From Spirochaetaceae bacterium (GTDB taxonomy: Bacteria; Spirochaetota; Spirochaetia; Treponematales; Breznakiellaceae), in contig JAIRSS010000073.1 in NCBI GenBank assembly GCA_031255315.1, positions 1 to 21,014 on the forward strand: 21,014 bases of DNA, given 5' to 3'. Below are positions 9,461 to 16,884 of this stretch, in pieces. Both the position numbers and the translations under genes were made by a program. The stretch's first letter is position 1. Each line of letters begins with the position of its first letter. The notes beneath the pieces are model-generated. The model was given only the letters and a program-made list of their open reading frames with translations, ran no database searches and was not told the origin of the DNA.

Positions 9461-9736
9461 ATGATGGGTATACACAATAATTTGACCGGACGCTTTTCCC
9501 CCTCCGAGTATATACGTACCCTTCTCCCCCGCCCGAAGAGTTTACAACCGCCGGCAAAAATGTTCCGCAGAGTTTCGGGGAAACCCGCAAACGATACCGC
9601 AGCTTCCATATACAAAAAAACAATGACGCCGCAGCGTGGGGGCGGATCGCTGTTTTATACGCGGGAGGACGGCGGAACGCCGCTTGCCTGCCGGCGTCCC
9701 GCATACGAGAGAAAACTTGCCCGTATGGGCGGTTAA
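9461..9736 (+). CDS. Possible small basic protein ahead of the sugar-binding gene (hypothetical)
   Basis: 91-codon ORF with an AAGGAG ribosome site nine bases upstream of ATG 9461, ending 23 bases before the likely start of the binding protein. The product is rich in Arg, Lys, Pro and Gly, with no membrane segment, signal peptide or motif that I recognise. A small CGGCG-GAA-CGCCG hairpin lies inside its end. It may be a real small gene, or simply an open frame in the leader of the sugar operon. An antisense frame across the same stretch (9414-9944) runs into the binding-protein gene and is less credible. Confidence 0.25.
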   Translation: MMGIHNNLTGRFSPSEYIRTLLPRPKSLQPPAKMFRRVSGKPANDTAASIYKKTMTPQRGGGSLFYTREDGGTPLACRRPAYERKLARMGG

Positions 9737-9744
9737 AATACAAT
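9717..9744 (+). promoter_or_regulatory. Possible proximal promoter of the sugar ABC operon
   Basis: TTGCCC (9717-9722), 16 bases, TACAAT (9739-9744). The predicted start of transcription, near 9751, would place the GGAG ribosome site at the very 5' end of the message, so the leader would be only about ten bases. Plausible but tight. Confidence 0.35.
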
Positions 9745-9759
9745 ATGAGATGGAGAAGA

Positions 9760-10917
9760 ATGATGAAAAAACTATGGTTTGCCGCAGCGCTGGTTATTTT
9801 CGCTGCCGGATTATTTTTGACCTGTACGAAAAAAAGCGAAAGCGCTCCGGGAGAAAGCGTATCGACGGGAAGCGCCCCGCTTGTAGGGATTGCGATGCCT
9901 GAATCCCATGTCTTGCGCTGGACCAAAGACGGCGCTTCCCTCAAAGCGTTTGCCGAATCAAAAGGGTTCCAGGCGCAGGATCAGTACGCCAACGCGGAGC
10001 AGAATCTACAGAACACCCAAATTCAAAATTTTCTGACCCAGGGCGCAAAAGTCATTATTGTCGGCTGTGTGAATGACGGCGTCGCCGCCGCGGTTGCGGA
10101 CGCCGCCCGCGATCAGGTTCCGGTTATCGCGTATGACCGAATCATTCCGAATTCAGCGGACTACGACTATTATATTACCTTCAACAACTTCAAAGTTGGG
10201 CAATTCCAGGGGCAGGGAATTGAAAAGGGGCTGGATCTTCAAAGCGCGACCGCCGAAAATCCCAAGTACATCACGCTTTTTGCCGGTTCGCCCACAGACG
10301 GCAACGCCTTCTTCTTTTATGACGGCGCTATGAGCGTTCTTAATCCCTACATTCAGAACGGCGTCCTCAAAGTCGTCGGCCCGTATCCTGAGACGTCAAA
10401 AGATACGGCGAACTTCCAGCGCATCGCCACCGAAAACTGGCAGGCGCCTGTTGCCAAGACCCGTATGGAAAACCTGCTGAACGCTGACGCGAAAGACATA
10501 ACGCTTGACGCGGTGCTTGCCCCGAACGACACGCTCGCCCGGGCAATCATTGAAGCCTGTAAAGCCGACGCCAAATACGCCGCCAAACTGCCGGTCATCA
10601 CCGGACAAGACGCCGAGGCCGCTTCCACCGCTTCCATTAAAGACGGCGGGCAGTACATGACCGTATTCAAAGACACCACCAAACTCGCCGAAGCCGCGAT
10701 CCTGCTTGCCGAAGCCGCCATAAACGGACAGACCCCGAATATTCCGGGAGCGGTTCTCGCTTCTTCCATCGGCCTTGGGAGCATCGGCGATACGGGTAGA
10801 AAAATTGTTCAAGCCTACCTTCTTGACCCGGTGATCGTGTACCAGGAAAACTGGAAGGACCCGGTAAACGCCGGTTTCTATTCGCAGGACGAAATTAATC
10901 AAAACAACCTGATGTAA
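9760..10917 (+). CDS. chvE: Monosaccharide ABC transporter substrate-binding lipoprotein (ChvE-like)
   Basis: Sugar-binding protein that feeds the ABC importer encoded next. 385 aa from ATG 9760. The signal peptide ends FLTC (Cys22 likely lipidated; Thr at -1 is a relaxed spirochaete-type lipobox). The mature part is a periplasmic-binding-protein type I fold of the galactose/xylose class: GIAMPESHVLRW, NFLTQGAKVIIVG, VPVIAYDR, a DGNAFFFYDGA strand-helix, and ITGQDAEAASTASIKDG near the hinge. The long DYYITFNNFKVGQFQGQGI stretch is typical of ChvE/multiple-sugar receptors rather than RbsB. The start is chosen because GGAG lies four bases upstream of ATG 9760 (seven from ATG 9763); ATG 9745 has no site. 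It is followed by a strong hairpin, then the ATPase. Substrate probably an aldose such as xylose, galactose or arabinose; not certain. Confidence 0.88.
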   Translation: MMKKLWFAAALVIFAAGLFLTCTKKSESAPGESVSTGSAPLVGIAMPESHVLRWTKDGASLKAFAESKGFQAQDQYANAEQNLQNTQIQNFLTQGAKVIIVGCVNDGVAAAVADAARDQVPVIAYDRIIPNSADYDYYITFNNFKVGQFQGQGIEKGLDLQSATAENPKYITLFAGSPTDGNAFFFYDGAMSVLNPYIQNGVLKVVGPYPETSKDTANFQRIATENWQAPVAKTRMENLLNADAKDITLDAVLAPNDTLARAIIEACKADAKYAAKLPVITGQDAEAASTASIKDGGQYMTVFKDTTKLAEAAILLAEAAINGQTPNIPGAVLASSIGLGSIGDTGRKIVQAYLLDPVIVYQENWKDPVNAGFYSQDEINQNNLM

Positions 10918-10924
10918 CGCGCTG

Positions 10925-10951
10925 ACGAGCCGGCCGCAAACGCCGGCTCGT
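10925..10951 (+). other. Strong intercistronic hairpin after the binding-protein gene
   Basis: ACGAGCCGGC (10925-10934) and GCCGGCTCGT (10942-10951) form a perfect ten-base stem with a seven-base loop, seven bases after the stop. No T tract follows. Hairpins at this place in sugar-binding operons commonly protect the 5' message and give much more binding protein than permease; that role here is inference. Confidence 0.65.
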
Positions 10952-11034
10952 GTTGCATAGATGAGCCGCGCATTGGATTTCTGGTGTGAGTGTTGTCCTT
11001 GAGAGTTTCAAATTCTTGTCAAGAGGTTTTGTAT

Positions 11035-12558
11035 ATGAGTGATTATATACTGGAGATAGAAAATCTTACCAAGGAATTTCCCGGCGTCCGGGCGCTTGAT
11101 AATGTCAGGCTAAAGGTGAAAAGAGGGGAAATTCATTCCCTTTGCGGGGAAAACGGCGCGGGAAAGTCAACGCTGATGAGCGTTGTCAGCGGGGTGTATC
11201 CCAAAGGCGCGTATGAAGGCAAGGTTTTCTATAAAGGCCGGGAAACCAACTATCACAGCGTAAAAGACAGCGAAAAAGAAGGGCTTACGATTATTCATCA
11301 GGAGCTTGCCTTAAGCCCGTATCTTTCTATATATGAAAATATTTTTCTTGGACACATGAAAACCACCTTCGGCGTTATCAACTGGAATTATTATATAAAA
11401 GAATCCCAGAAGTTTATGGACCGGGTTGGTTTAAAAGAAAATCCGGCTACTATTGTGAGTAAACTTGGGGTGGGCAAGCAGCAGTTGGTAGAGATCGCCC
11501 GCGCCCTTTCAAAGCAGGTTGAACTTCTTATTCTTGACGAGCCGACTTCTTCGCTCAACGATGAAGAAAGCGCGAAACTCCTTGATCTGATTCTTGAATT
11601 CAAGCGGCAGGGAATCACCTCAATTATGATTTCCCATAAACTGAACGAGGTGCTGAAAATAGCCGATACGGTTACGGTGTTGCGGGACGGAAAAAGCATT
11701 TCTTCGTACGACGTTAAGAAAGATAATCTGACGGAAGCGATGATCATAAAGGATATGGTCGGCCGCGATTTAACGCGCCGGTTCCCGGAGCGGAGCCCCC
11801 ATCCCGGCGAGACGGTCATGGAGGTAAAAAACTGGTCGGTCTATCATCCTGAGTATCATACGATGAAGGTGGTGGATAACGCTTCATTCTATATACGCCG
11901 GGGCGAGATTGTCGCTTTCTGCGGGCCGATGGGAGCGGGGCGCACGGAACTGATGATGAGCCTGTACGGGCAGTCCTACGGTTTCAGAAGCGAGGGCGAG
12001 TTGTACCTGCACGGCGGCCGGGTTACGCCGAAGTCGGCCCGGGCCGCGCTTAACATGGGCTTAGGCTATGTTTCAGAAGACAGAAAGACCCTGGGGCTGA
12101 TCCTTATCCAGAGCATCAAAATAAACATATCGGCTTCGTCTCTGAAAAAGCTGTCGAAGTACGGCATTGTGGAAGCGGATCGTGAAATTGAGGAAGCGGA
12201 AAAATACCGGCGGGATCTCCGCATCAAAACGCCGTCCATCAATCAGCTTTCCCGGAACCTTTCCGGTGGAAACCAGCAAAAGGTGGTGGTAAGCCGGACC
12301 TTGCTCGCCGATCCGGACATATTTATTGTAGACGAGCCGACGCGGGGTATTGATATTGGCGCCAAAACGGAGATTTACGAAATTCTTAACAACCTTGTGG
12401 CGGAAGGCAAGAGCGTTATCATGATCAGCTCGGAACTTCCCGAAGCCCTGGGTATGGCGGACAGAATCTACGTGATGAACGAAGGAAAGATCAAAGGCGA
12501 ACTGGCGCGGGGCGAGGCCGACCAGGAAAAAATCATGCAAATTGCCCTGTTAGATTAG
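11035..12558 (+). CDS. mmsA: Sugar ABC transporter ATP-binding protein, double ATPase (MmsA/GguA type)
   Basis: Cytoplasmic ATPase that powers monosaccharide import. 507 aa with two ABC domains. First domain: Walker A GENGAGKST, signature LGVGKQQLVEIARAL, Walker B LLILDEPTSSL. Second domain: degenerate Walker A GPMGAGRTE, signature LSGGNQQKVVVSR, Walker B IFIVDEPTRGID. The degenerate second Walker A is normal for RbsA/XylG/MglA relatives. The run HSVKDSEKEGLTIIHQELAL is close to GguA/MmsA. ATG 11035 is chosen because AGAGG lies eight bases upstream; the 15 codons further upstream carry no family sequence. The gene sits 117 bp after the binding-protein stop and 22 bp before the permease start. 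Confidence 0.93.
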   Translation: MSDYILEIENLTKEFPGVRALDNVRLKVKRGEIHSLCGENGAGKSTLMSVVSGVYPKGAYEGKVFYKGRETNYHSVKDSEKEGLTIIHQELALSPYLSIYENIFLGHMKTTFGVINWNYYIKESQKFMDRVGLKENPATIVSKLGVGKQQLVEIARALSKQVELLILDEPTSSLNDEESAKLLDLILEFKRQGITSIMISHKLNEVLKIADTVTVLRDGKSISSYDVKKDNLTEAMIIKDMVGRDLTRRFPERSPHPGETVMEVKNWSVYHPEYHTMKVVDNASFYIRRGEIVAFCGPMGAGRTELMMSLYGQSYGFRSEGELYLHGGRVTPKSARAALNMGLGYVSEDRKTLGLILIQSIKINISASSLKKLSKYGIVEADREIEEAEKYRRDLRIKTPSINQLSRNLSGGNQQKVVVSRTLLADPDIFIVDEPTRGIDIGAKTEIYEILNNLVAEGKSVIMISSELPEALGMADRIYVMNEGKIKGELARGEADQEKIMQIALLD

Positions 12559-12580
12559 GCGGTAAATGAAGGAGAGGACT

Positions 12581-13765
12581 ATGAGCGATACAAAAAAAAC
12601 GAAAACCGGCATGGGTGAATTGATTAAAACTAACATCAGAAGTTATTCGATGTTCCTGATGCTGGTATTGATTATGGTTATTTTTGCCGTGTTGACCCGG
12701 GGAACCAACTTTAATTCACGGAACTTTACCAATATTTTTATCCAGTACAGTTATGTGCTGATCCTTGCCGTGGGCATGGTTCAGGTGATTATCATCGGCG
12801 GCATTGATCTTTCCGTCGGATCGGTCTGCGCCTTTGTCGGAGCGATAAGCGCCATGTTGTACAACACCGGTATTGGCATAGTTCCCACGATAATCGTTTC
12901 TCTGCTGGCGGGAATGGCTATCGGTATGTTCCAGGGGTTTTGGATTGCCAAGTTACAGATTCCGGCCTTTATCGTTACCCTGGCGGGGATGCTCCTTTTC
13001 CGGGGATTGACCTATATAATTACCAATATCAGCCCTATATCCCTTAAAGACGAAGGGTATAAGCAACTGGCGTCCGGCTACTTCCCGAATATGAACGTCG
13101 GCGGGGTGGACCTGACGCCGCTTCTCATCGGCCTGGTTGTCGTTATTGCGTTTATCGTCATTGAGATCGTTTCACGGGGTAATAGGAAACGGAACAGCTT
13201 CACGGTTATTCCCGCGCCGCTGTTCGCGGCAAAGCTGGCCCTTGTTTCTATTCTGGTTTTGGCCTTGTGCCAGCGTTTTGCCACCTACCGGGGCCTTCCG
13301 GTTGTCGTGGCGGTACTCGGCGTTACGATTCTTGCGTTTGATTATATGATGAAAAACACGGTCTTGGGACGGTATATCTATGCGGTAGGGGGCAACGCCC
13401 GTTCGGCGAAACTTTCGGGTATTAACTCCGAAATGGTTTCCTTTACCGTGTACTGTATGATGGGCGGCCTGACCGGTCTTGCCGCCGTTGTTTCCACCGG
13501 CTACATGAACAGCGCCCTGCCCCAAGCCGGCAATATGTTTGAGATGGACGCCATTGCCGCGTGTTATATCGGTGGAGTTTCCGCGTCCGGCGGGATAGGC
13601 ACGGTAGTCGGCGTTATTGTCGGCGGCCTGGTTATGGCGGCTATCAACAACGGCATGTCGCTGATGAATCTTGGAGCGCACTGGCAGTACGTTGTCAAGG
13701 CGACAATTCTTCTGCTTGCGGTCTTCTACGATGTGTATACCCGCCGCAAAGCTGGTTTGGGCTGA
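12581..13765 (+). CDS. mmsB: Sugar ABC transporter permease (MmsB/GguB type)
   Basis: Integral membrane subunit of the monosaccharide importer, BPD_transp_2 family. 394 aa with about ten hydrophobic segments. Family motifs seen: GMVQVIIIGGIDLSVGSV in the second helix region, then IPAFIVTLAGMLLFRGL, and the C-terminal AIAACYIGGVSASGGIGTV with a final TRRKAGLG. A hydrophilic stretch about residues 203-215 (RGNRKRNSF) and an extra helix pair are typical of the long XylH/GguB group. ATG 12581 is preferred over 12566 because GGAGAGG is placed about six bases before it. It is the third gene of the operon and presumably pairs with the double ATPase as a homodimer. Confidence 0.92.
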   Translation: MSDTKKTKTGMGELIKTNIRSYSMFLMLVLIMVIFAVLTRGTNFNSRNFTNIFIQYSYVLILAVGMVQVIIIGGIDLSVGSVCAFVGAISAMLYNTGIGIVPTIIVSLLAGMAIGMFQGFWIAKLQIPAFIVTLAGMLLFRGLTYIITNISPISLKDEGYKQLASGYFPNMNVGGVDLTPLLIGLVVVIAFIVIEIVSRGNRKRNSFTVIPAPLFAAKLALVSILVLALCQRFATYRGLPVVVAVLGVTILAFDYMMKNTVLGRYIYAVGGNARSAKLSGINSEMVSFTVYCMMGGLTGLAAVVSTGYMNSALPQAGNMFEMDAIAACYIGGVSASGGIGTVVGVIVGGLVMAAINNGMSLMNLGAHWQYVVKATILLLAVFYDVYTRRKAGLG

Positions 13766-13899
13766 TCAGGACCTGAGCCCGGAACGAAGCCGTTGTCCGG
13801 GCGGTTGAATCCGGGTGTTCGACCGACTTGCAGGCTGGCCCTTTGAGAGATACCGGTACGATACAAAAAACGAACAACCCGCCGGGAGAGCTGGCGGAT

Positions 13900-13931
13900 G
13901 GGGGCCGGTGCGTCGGCGCGTTCCGGCCCTC
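13900..13931 (+). other. Strong hairpin upstream of deoC
   Basis: GGGGGCCGG (13900-13908) and CCGGCCCTC (13923-13931) pair over nine positions with one G-T wobble, with a 14-base loop. It lies 24 bases before the deoC ATG and just upstream of the GGAGGAG site. No T tract follows, so it looks more like a processing, stability or leader structure than a terminator. The remaining part of the 190-bp gap shows nothing clear; a CCGCC/GGCGG dyad is at about 13880-13897. Confidence 0.45.
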
Positions 13932-13955
13932 CGAAAACGCTGGAGGAGAAATACT

Positions 13956-14615
13956 ATGACAAAAGAAGAACTAGCCGCCAAAATCGATCATACGCTGCTT
14001 AAACCCGCCGCTACGGAACAGGACATAGAAAAACTCTGCTCGGAAGCACGGGAATACCGTTTTTGGTCGGTGTGCGTCAACTCAAGCTGGGTACGCCGGG
14101 TTAAACAGCTCGCAGCCGGTTCCAGCGTAAAAGTATGCGCTGTTGCCGGATTCCCCCTGGGGGTCATGTCCACGGCGGCGAAGGCGGAAGAAGCCCGTAT
14201 CGCGGTGGAAGACGGCGCGGATGAAATCGACATGGTGATCAACATCGGGTTCCTGAAAAGCGGCAAAACCGATGCTGTTCAGGAAGACATAGAAGCGGTG
14301 AAACGGGCCTGCACGGGCCGCCTTCTCAAGGTGATCATCGAAACCTGCCTGCTTACGGATGAGGAAAAGGTCCTGGCATGTGAACTCGCCCGGAAAGCGG
14401 GGGCGGATTTCGTAAAAACATCGACCGGCTTTTCCACCGCCGGGGCGGTCGAAGCGGATGTCAAACTGATGCGCAAAAGCGTTCCCGGCGGTATGGGCGT
14501 TAAGGCTTCCGGCGGGGTAAAAACCTACGATGACGCGGTAAAAATGCTCGCCGCCGGAGCATCCCGTATCGGTACGAGTAACGGGATTGCGATCCTGGAA
14601 GCCTGGGCGGAATAA
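13956..14615 (+). CDS. deoC: Deoxyribose-phosphate aldolase
   Basis: Class I aldolase that splits 2-deoxyribose 5-phosphate into glyceraldehyde 3-phosphate and acetaldehyde, in the cytoplasm, for deoxynucleoside use. 219 aa, the normal short bacterial length. The catalytic residues are present: Asp92 (EIDMVINIG), Schiff-base Lys154 (FVKTSTGF) and Lys183 ([10 protein letters not shown]), and the start IDHTLLKP is typical. GGAGGAG lies seven bases before ATG 13956; the frame is open upstream to 13815 but without family sequence. It follows the sugar transporter on the same strand after 190 bp, so it may be in the same operon, pointing to pentose or deoxynucleoside use. A GGGCG/CGCCC dyad spans its stop codon. 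Confidence 0.97.
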   Translation: MTKEELAAKIDHTLLKPAATEQDIEKLCSEAREYRFWSVCVNSSWVRRVKQLAAGSSVKVCAVAGFPLGVMSTAAKAEEARIAVEDGADEIDMVINIGFLKSGKTDAVQEDIEAVKRACTGRLLKVIIETCLLTDEEKVLACELARKAGADFVKTSTGFSTAGAVEADVKLMRKSVPGGMGVKASGGVKTYDDAVKMLAAGASRIGTSNGIAILEAWAE

Positions 14616-14649
14616 GCGCCCGCACGGTCATTGTCTGGGCATATTCACG

Positions 14650-14686
14650 GGGGCTGTTCTAAAACCGGAAAATTTGGAACAGCCCC
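14650..14686 (+). terminator. Dyad after deoC, probable bidirectional terminator
   Basis: GGGGCTGTTC (14650-14659) and GAACAGCCCC (14677-14686) are perfect ten-base arms round a 17-base AT-rich loop. It lies 34 bases after the deoC stop. It has no long T tract outside the stem. Its arms and loop edge resemble the dyad at 20024-20067. The remaining bases up to 14837 show no gene. Confidence 0.5.
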
Positions 14687-14808
14687 AGTTGTATGCGATT
14701 GTCCGGGCCTTACAAAGCGGCGGATTTTAAGCGGGCGGCGGATGGCGGGCGCGGATTGCATACGCGCTGGTTCTGCTGGGCATGATTGTTTCACGACCGT
14801 TTAATATG

Positions 14809-14818
14809 GTAACGTTAC
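14809..14818. promoter_or_regulatory. 10-bp palindrome GTAACGTTAC upstream of the immunophilin gene
   Basis: A perfect palindrome 19 bases before the ATG at 14838, next to an AT-rich TAATAT at 14802. It could be a regulator site; I could not place a matching -35 box. Confidence 0.3.
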
Positions 14819-14837
14819 GTAAGGAAAAGTTCTAAGG

Positions 14838-15902
14838 ATGAATATTTTTAACAAGCGCGTCGCTGGCGGTATTATAGTGGTTCTTATGGCCGGACTGGTA
14901 TATCTGACCAATTGTTCACGGAAAGGCGGGGAAGCGCCAGCGGCCCTGGCCGAAGAAGCCGAATTGGGAAACGGCGTATTCGCCCGAATCGCCACAAACC
15001 AGGGAGATATTGTGGTCCGGCTGGAATACCAAAAGACCCCGTTAACGGCCTGCAATTTCGCGGCCCTGGCCGAAGGCAAAATGAACGCCTCCAAAGAAAA
15101 GCCGTTTTATAACGGCCTTACCTTTCACCGGGTTATTGCCGGCTTTATGATCCAGGGCGGCGATCCGCTGGGTAATGGTACGGGCGGTCCGGGATACCGC
15201 TTCCCTGACGAAATCGATCCTGACTTGAAGCATGACGGTCCGGGGGTTTTGTCTATGGCCAACGCGGGTCCGGGAACCAATGGAAGCCAGTTTTTCATCA
15301 CCCACGCGGCGGCTCCCTGGCTGGATGGAAAACATACAGTTTTCGGCAGGGTGGTCCGGGGCCAGGAAGTGGTGGACGCGGTAAAGCAGGGCGATATAAT
15401 CGAGAAGATTACGATTATCCGCAACGGCCCGGAAGCAGGGGCGTTCAAGGCGGATCAGGCGGCTTTTGACGCCTTGCTGCGGGAAAAAACCGCGGCGGCG
15501 GTTTCAGAGGCCCGGGTCCAGCGGGAAAAGACGCTTGCCGAAATCTCGGCTAAATATCCCGATTTAACGACGACTCCCTCCGGGCTTAGGTATACCATCC
15601 TCAAAGCGGGGGCCGGAGAGAAGCCCCAGGCCGGGGCGGTGGTAGCAGTACGTTATACAGGGATGTTCCTTTCCGGGGAAACGTTTGACAGTTCCGATTT
15701 CCACGGCGGTCCTATGGAACTTCAGGCAGGCGTCCGGCAGGTAATCCCCGGGTGGGACGAGACCCTTTTGGACATGCGACGGGGTGAACGGCGCATGGTA
15801 GTTATTCCGCCGGAATTGGCGTACGGCGACCGGGGCGCGGGAAACGCAATCCCTCCGAATACTTTTCTGGTATTCGAGATGGAATTGGTTCAAATCAAAT
15901 AA
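14838..15902 (+). CDS. Dual-family immunophilin lipoprotein: cyclophilin plus FKBP (CFBP type)
   Basis: Peptidyl-prolyl cis-trans isomerase, probably a lipid-anchored protein facing the periplasm. 354 aa. The signal peptide ends LTNC (Cys26 lipidated). Residues about 46-200 are a cyclophilin: FHRVI (His97-Arg98, the catalytic Arg), [13 protein letters not shown] and WLDGKH, with the Trp that normally contacts cyclosporin. A charged helical linker (about 205-240) is followed by an FKBP domain (about 243-354): RYTG, FDSS, VIPGWDE and AYGDRGAG, with the usual pocket Tyr, Asp, Trp and Tyr all present. Both domains look active. Cyclophilin-FKBP fusions are known, from memory, in T. denticola and a few other bacteria. 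AAGG sits next to the start, AAGGA 12 bases upstream. Same strand as the PilZ gene, 20 bp away. Confidence 0.92.
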   Translation: MNIFNKRVAGGIIVVLMAGLVYLTNCSRKGGEAPAALAEEAELGNGVFARIATNQGDIVVRLEYQKTPLTACNFAALAEGKMNASKEKPFYNGLTFHRVIAGFMIQGGDPLGNGTGGPGYRFPDEIDPDLKHDGPGVLSMANAGPGTNGSQFFITHAAAPWLDGKHTVFGRVVRGQEVVDAVKQGDIIEKITIIRNGPEAGAFKADQAAFDALLREKTAAAVSEARVQREKTLAEISAKYPDLTTTPSGLRYTILKAGAGEKPQAGAVVAVRYTGMFLSGETFDSSDFHGGPMELQAGVRQVIPGWDETLLDMRRGERRMVVIPPELAYGDRGAGNAIPPNTFLVFEMELVQIK

Positions 15903-15922
15903 CTTTATGAAAGTGTGATACT

Positions 15923-16687
15923 ATGAGCGATGAAAATACGATACATGTGATGGAAAAGAAGATTTTTTTTCTTTATCCGTCAAAAACGATGATAAGCGGC
16001 GTAATTGAAGAACTTGTTCAGCAGGAATATGAAGTATATATCATTCACGATCATAAAAAACTGCGGAATATACTGAAAAAATGTCCTGACGCCATCGTAT
16101 TTGTAAACATTGACGAGGGCTTATCCCCGCAAAACTGGGAAACATGGATCTGCGGAATTATGCAAGACCCCGGAACGGCAAAGGTGCGGATAGGGGTGCT
16201 GACTGCTGTGGAAAATGAAGCCGCGGAGCGGAAGTATACCAGCCAGGTTTGCGTACCATGCGGTTTCACGGTGGTAAAATCCGACTTCCTCCCCGCCGCG
16301 GGAAAACTGTACGCCCTCCTTCAATCTCTCAACGCCCGGGGCCGGAGAAAATACATCCGGGTCAATATGGAAGACATTATTGTGTCAATCAACATTCCCC
16401 ACAACGGCGGCTTTATAGAAGGGGTTGTCAAAGACCTCAGCGTGATAGGCCTGTCCTGTTTTTTCAACCCTGACCCGGAACTGGAAAAGAATTCCCTCTG
16501 TCAGAATATACAGGTAAAACTTGGAAGCACCCTTCTTAAAGCCGAAGGAATCGTTTTTGGTTCCCGCGCGGACGAGTCCGTCAAAGTCTACGTGTTCCTC
16601 TTTACCCAAAGAACCGATCCCAATATGCGGGCCAGGATACGAAGGTTCAACCAGTCCGTTCTTCAATCCCATCTGGACGCTTTTTAA
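15923..16687 (+). CDS. PilZ domain protein with N-terminal receiver-like domain
   Basis: Likely cyclic-di-GMP effector, cytoplasmic, 254 aa. The C-terminal half (from about residue 138) is a PilZ domain: RRKYIR carries the RxxxR motif (Arg142, Arg146) and DLSVIG (171-176) the D/NxSxxG motif, so ligand binding is predicted. The N-terminal 130 residues look like a response-regulator fold (KIFFLYPSKTMISGVIEEL..., AIVFVNIDE), but the acidic cluster after the first strand and the phosphorylated Asp are not clearly present, so it is probably a non-phosphorylated pseudo-receiver. No good ribosome site precedes ATG 15923, and ATG 15950 (MEKKIFF) is an alternative. It may be co-transcribed with the immunophilin gene. 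Target not known. Confidence 0.82.
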   Translation: MSDENTIHVMEKKIFFLYPSKTMISGVIEELVQQEYEVYIIHDHKKLRNILKKCPDAIVFVNIDEGLSPQNWETWICGIMQDPGTAKVRIGVLTAVENEAAERKYTSQVCVPCGFTVVKSDFLPAAGKLYALLQSLNARGRRKYIRVNMEDIIVSINIPHNGGFIEGVVKDLSVIGLSCFFNPDPELEKNSLCQNIQVKLGSTLLKAEGIVFGSRADESVKVYVFLFTQRTDPNMRARIRRFNQSVLQSHLDAF

Positions 16688-16762
16688 ATTAATCCTCCGT
16701 CAACGCCGGTCCGGGGCATAGGGCTTCAGATCATATCGGCGGCAGGGCGGTTCTTCGGTTAA

Positions 16763-16812
16763 AAGACCTCAAAGCAGCGGTCTTAGGAGTTTGTTGCGCT
16801 TCGCGCATAAAC
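16763..16812 (+). other. Two small dyads in the spacer after the PilZ gene
   Basis: AAGACC/GGTCTT with a ten-base loop (16763-16784), then an imperfect hairpin GTTTGTTGCGC-TTC-GCGCATAAAC (16789-16812, one bulge). The second shares TTTGYTGCGCTTCGCGC with the inverted copy at 20149-20165. No T tract follows. The rest of the 197-bp gap shows no gene. Confidence 0.4.
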
Positions 16813-16884
16813 AGGAACTTCGCGGTTGGGTTTTCATTCTATCGTCCCCTGGAATATCCGGCTAAGATGATGTAGTATTTACCC

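Noticed and set aside
9414..9944. 176-codon minus-strand frame across the sugar operon leader
   Set aside because: It runs into the signal-peptide region of the binding protein on the other strand and shows no motif or good ribosome site.
12040..12110. Missing catalytic lysine in the second ABC domain as a sign of a broken ATPase
   Set aside because: A degenerate second Walker A (GAGRTE-like) is the rule in RbsA/XylG/MglA/MmsA proteins.
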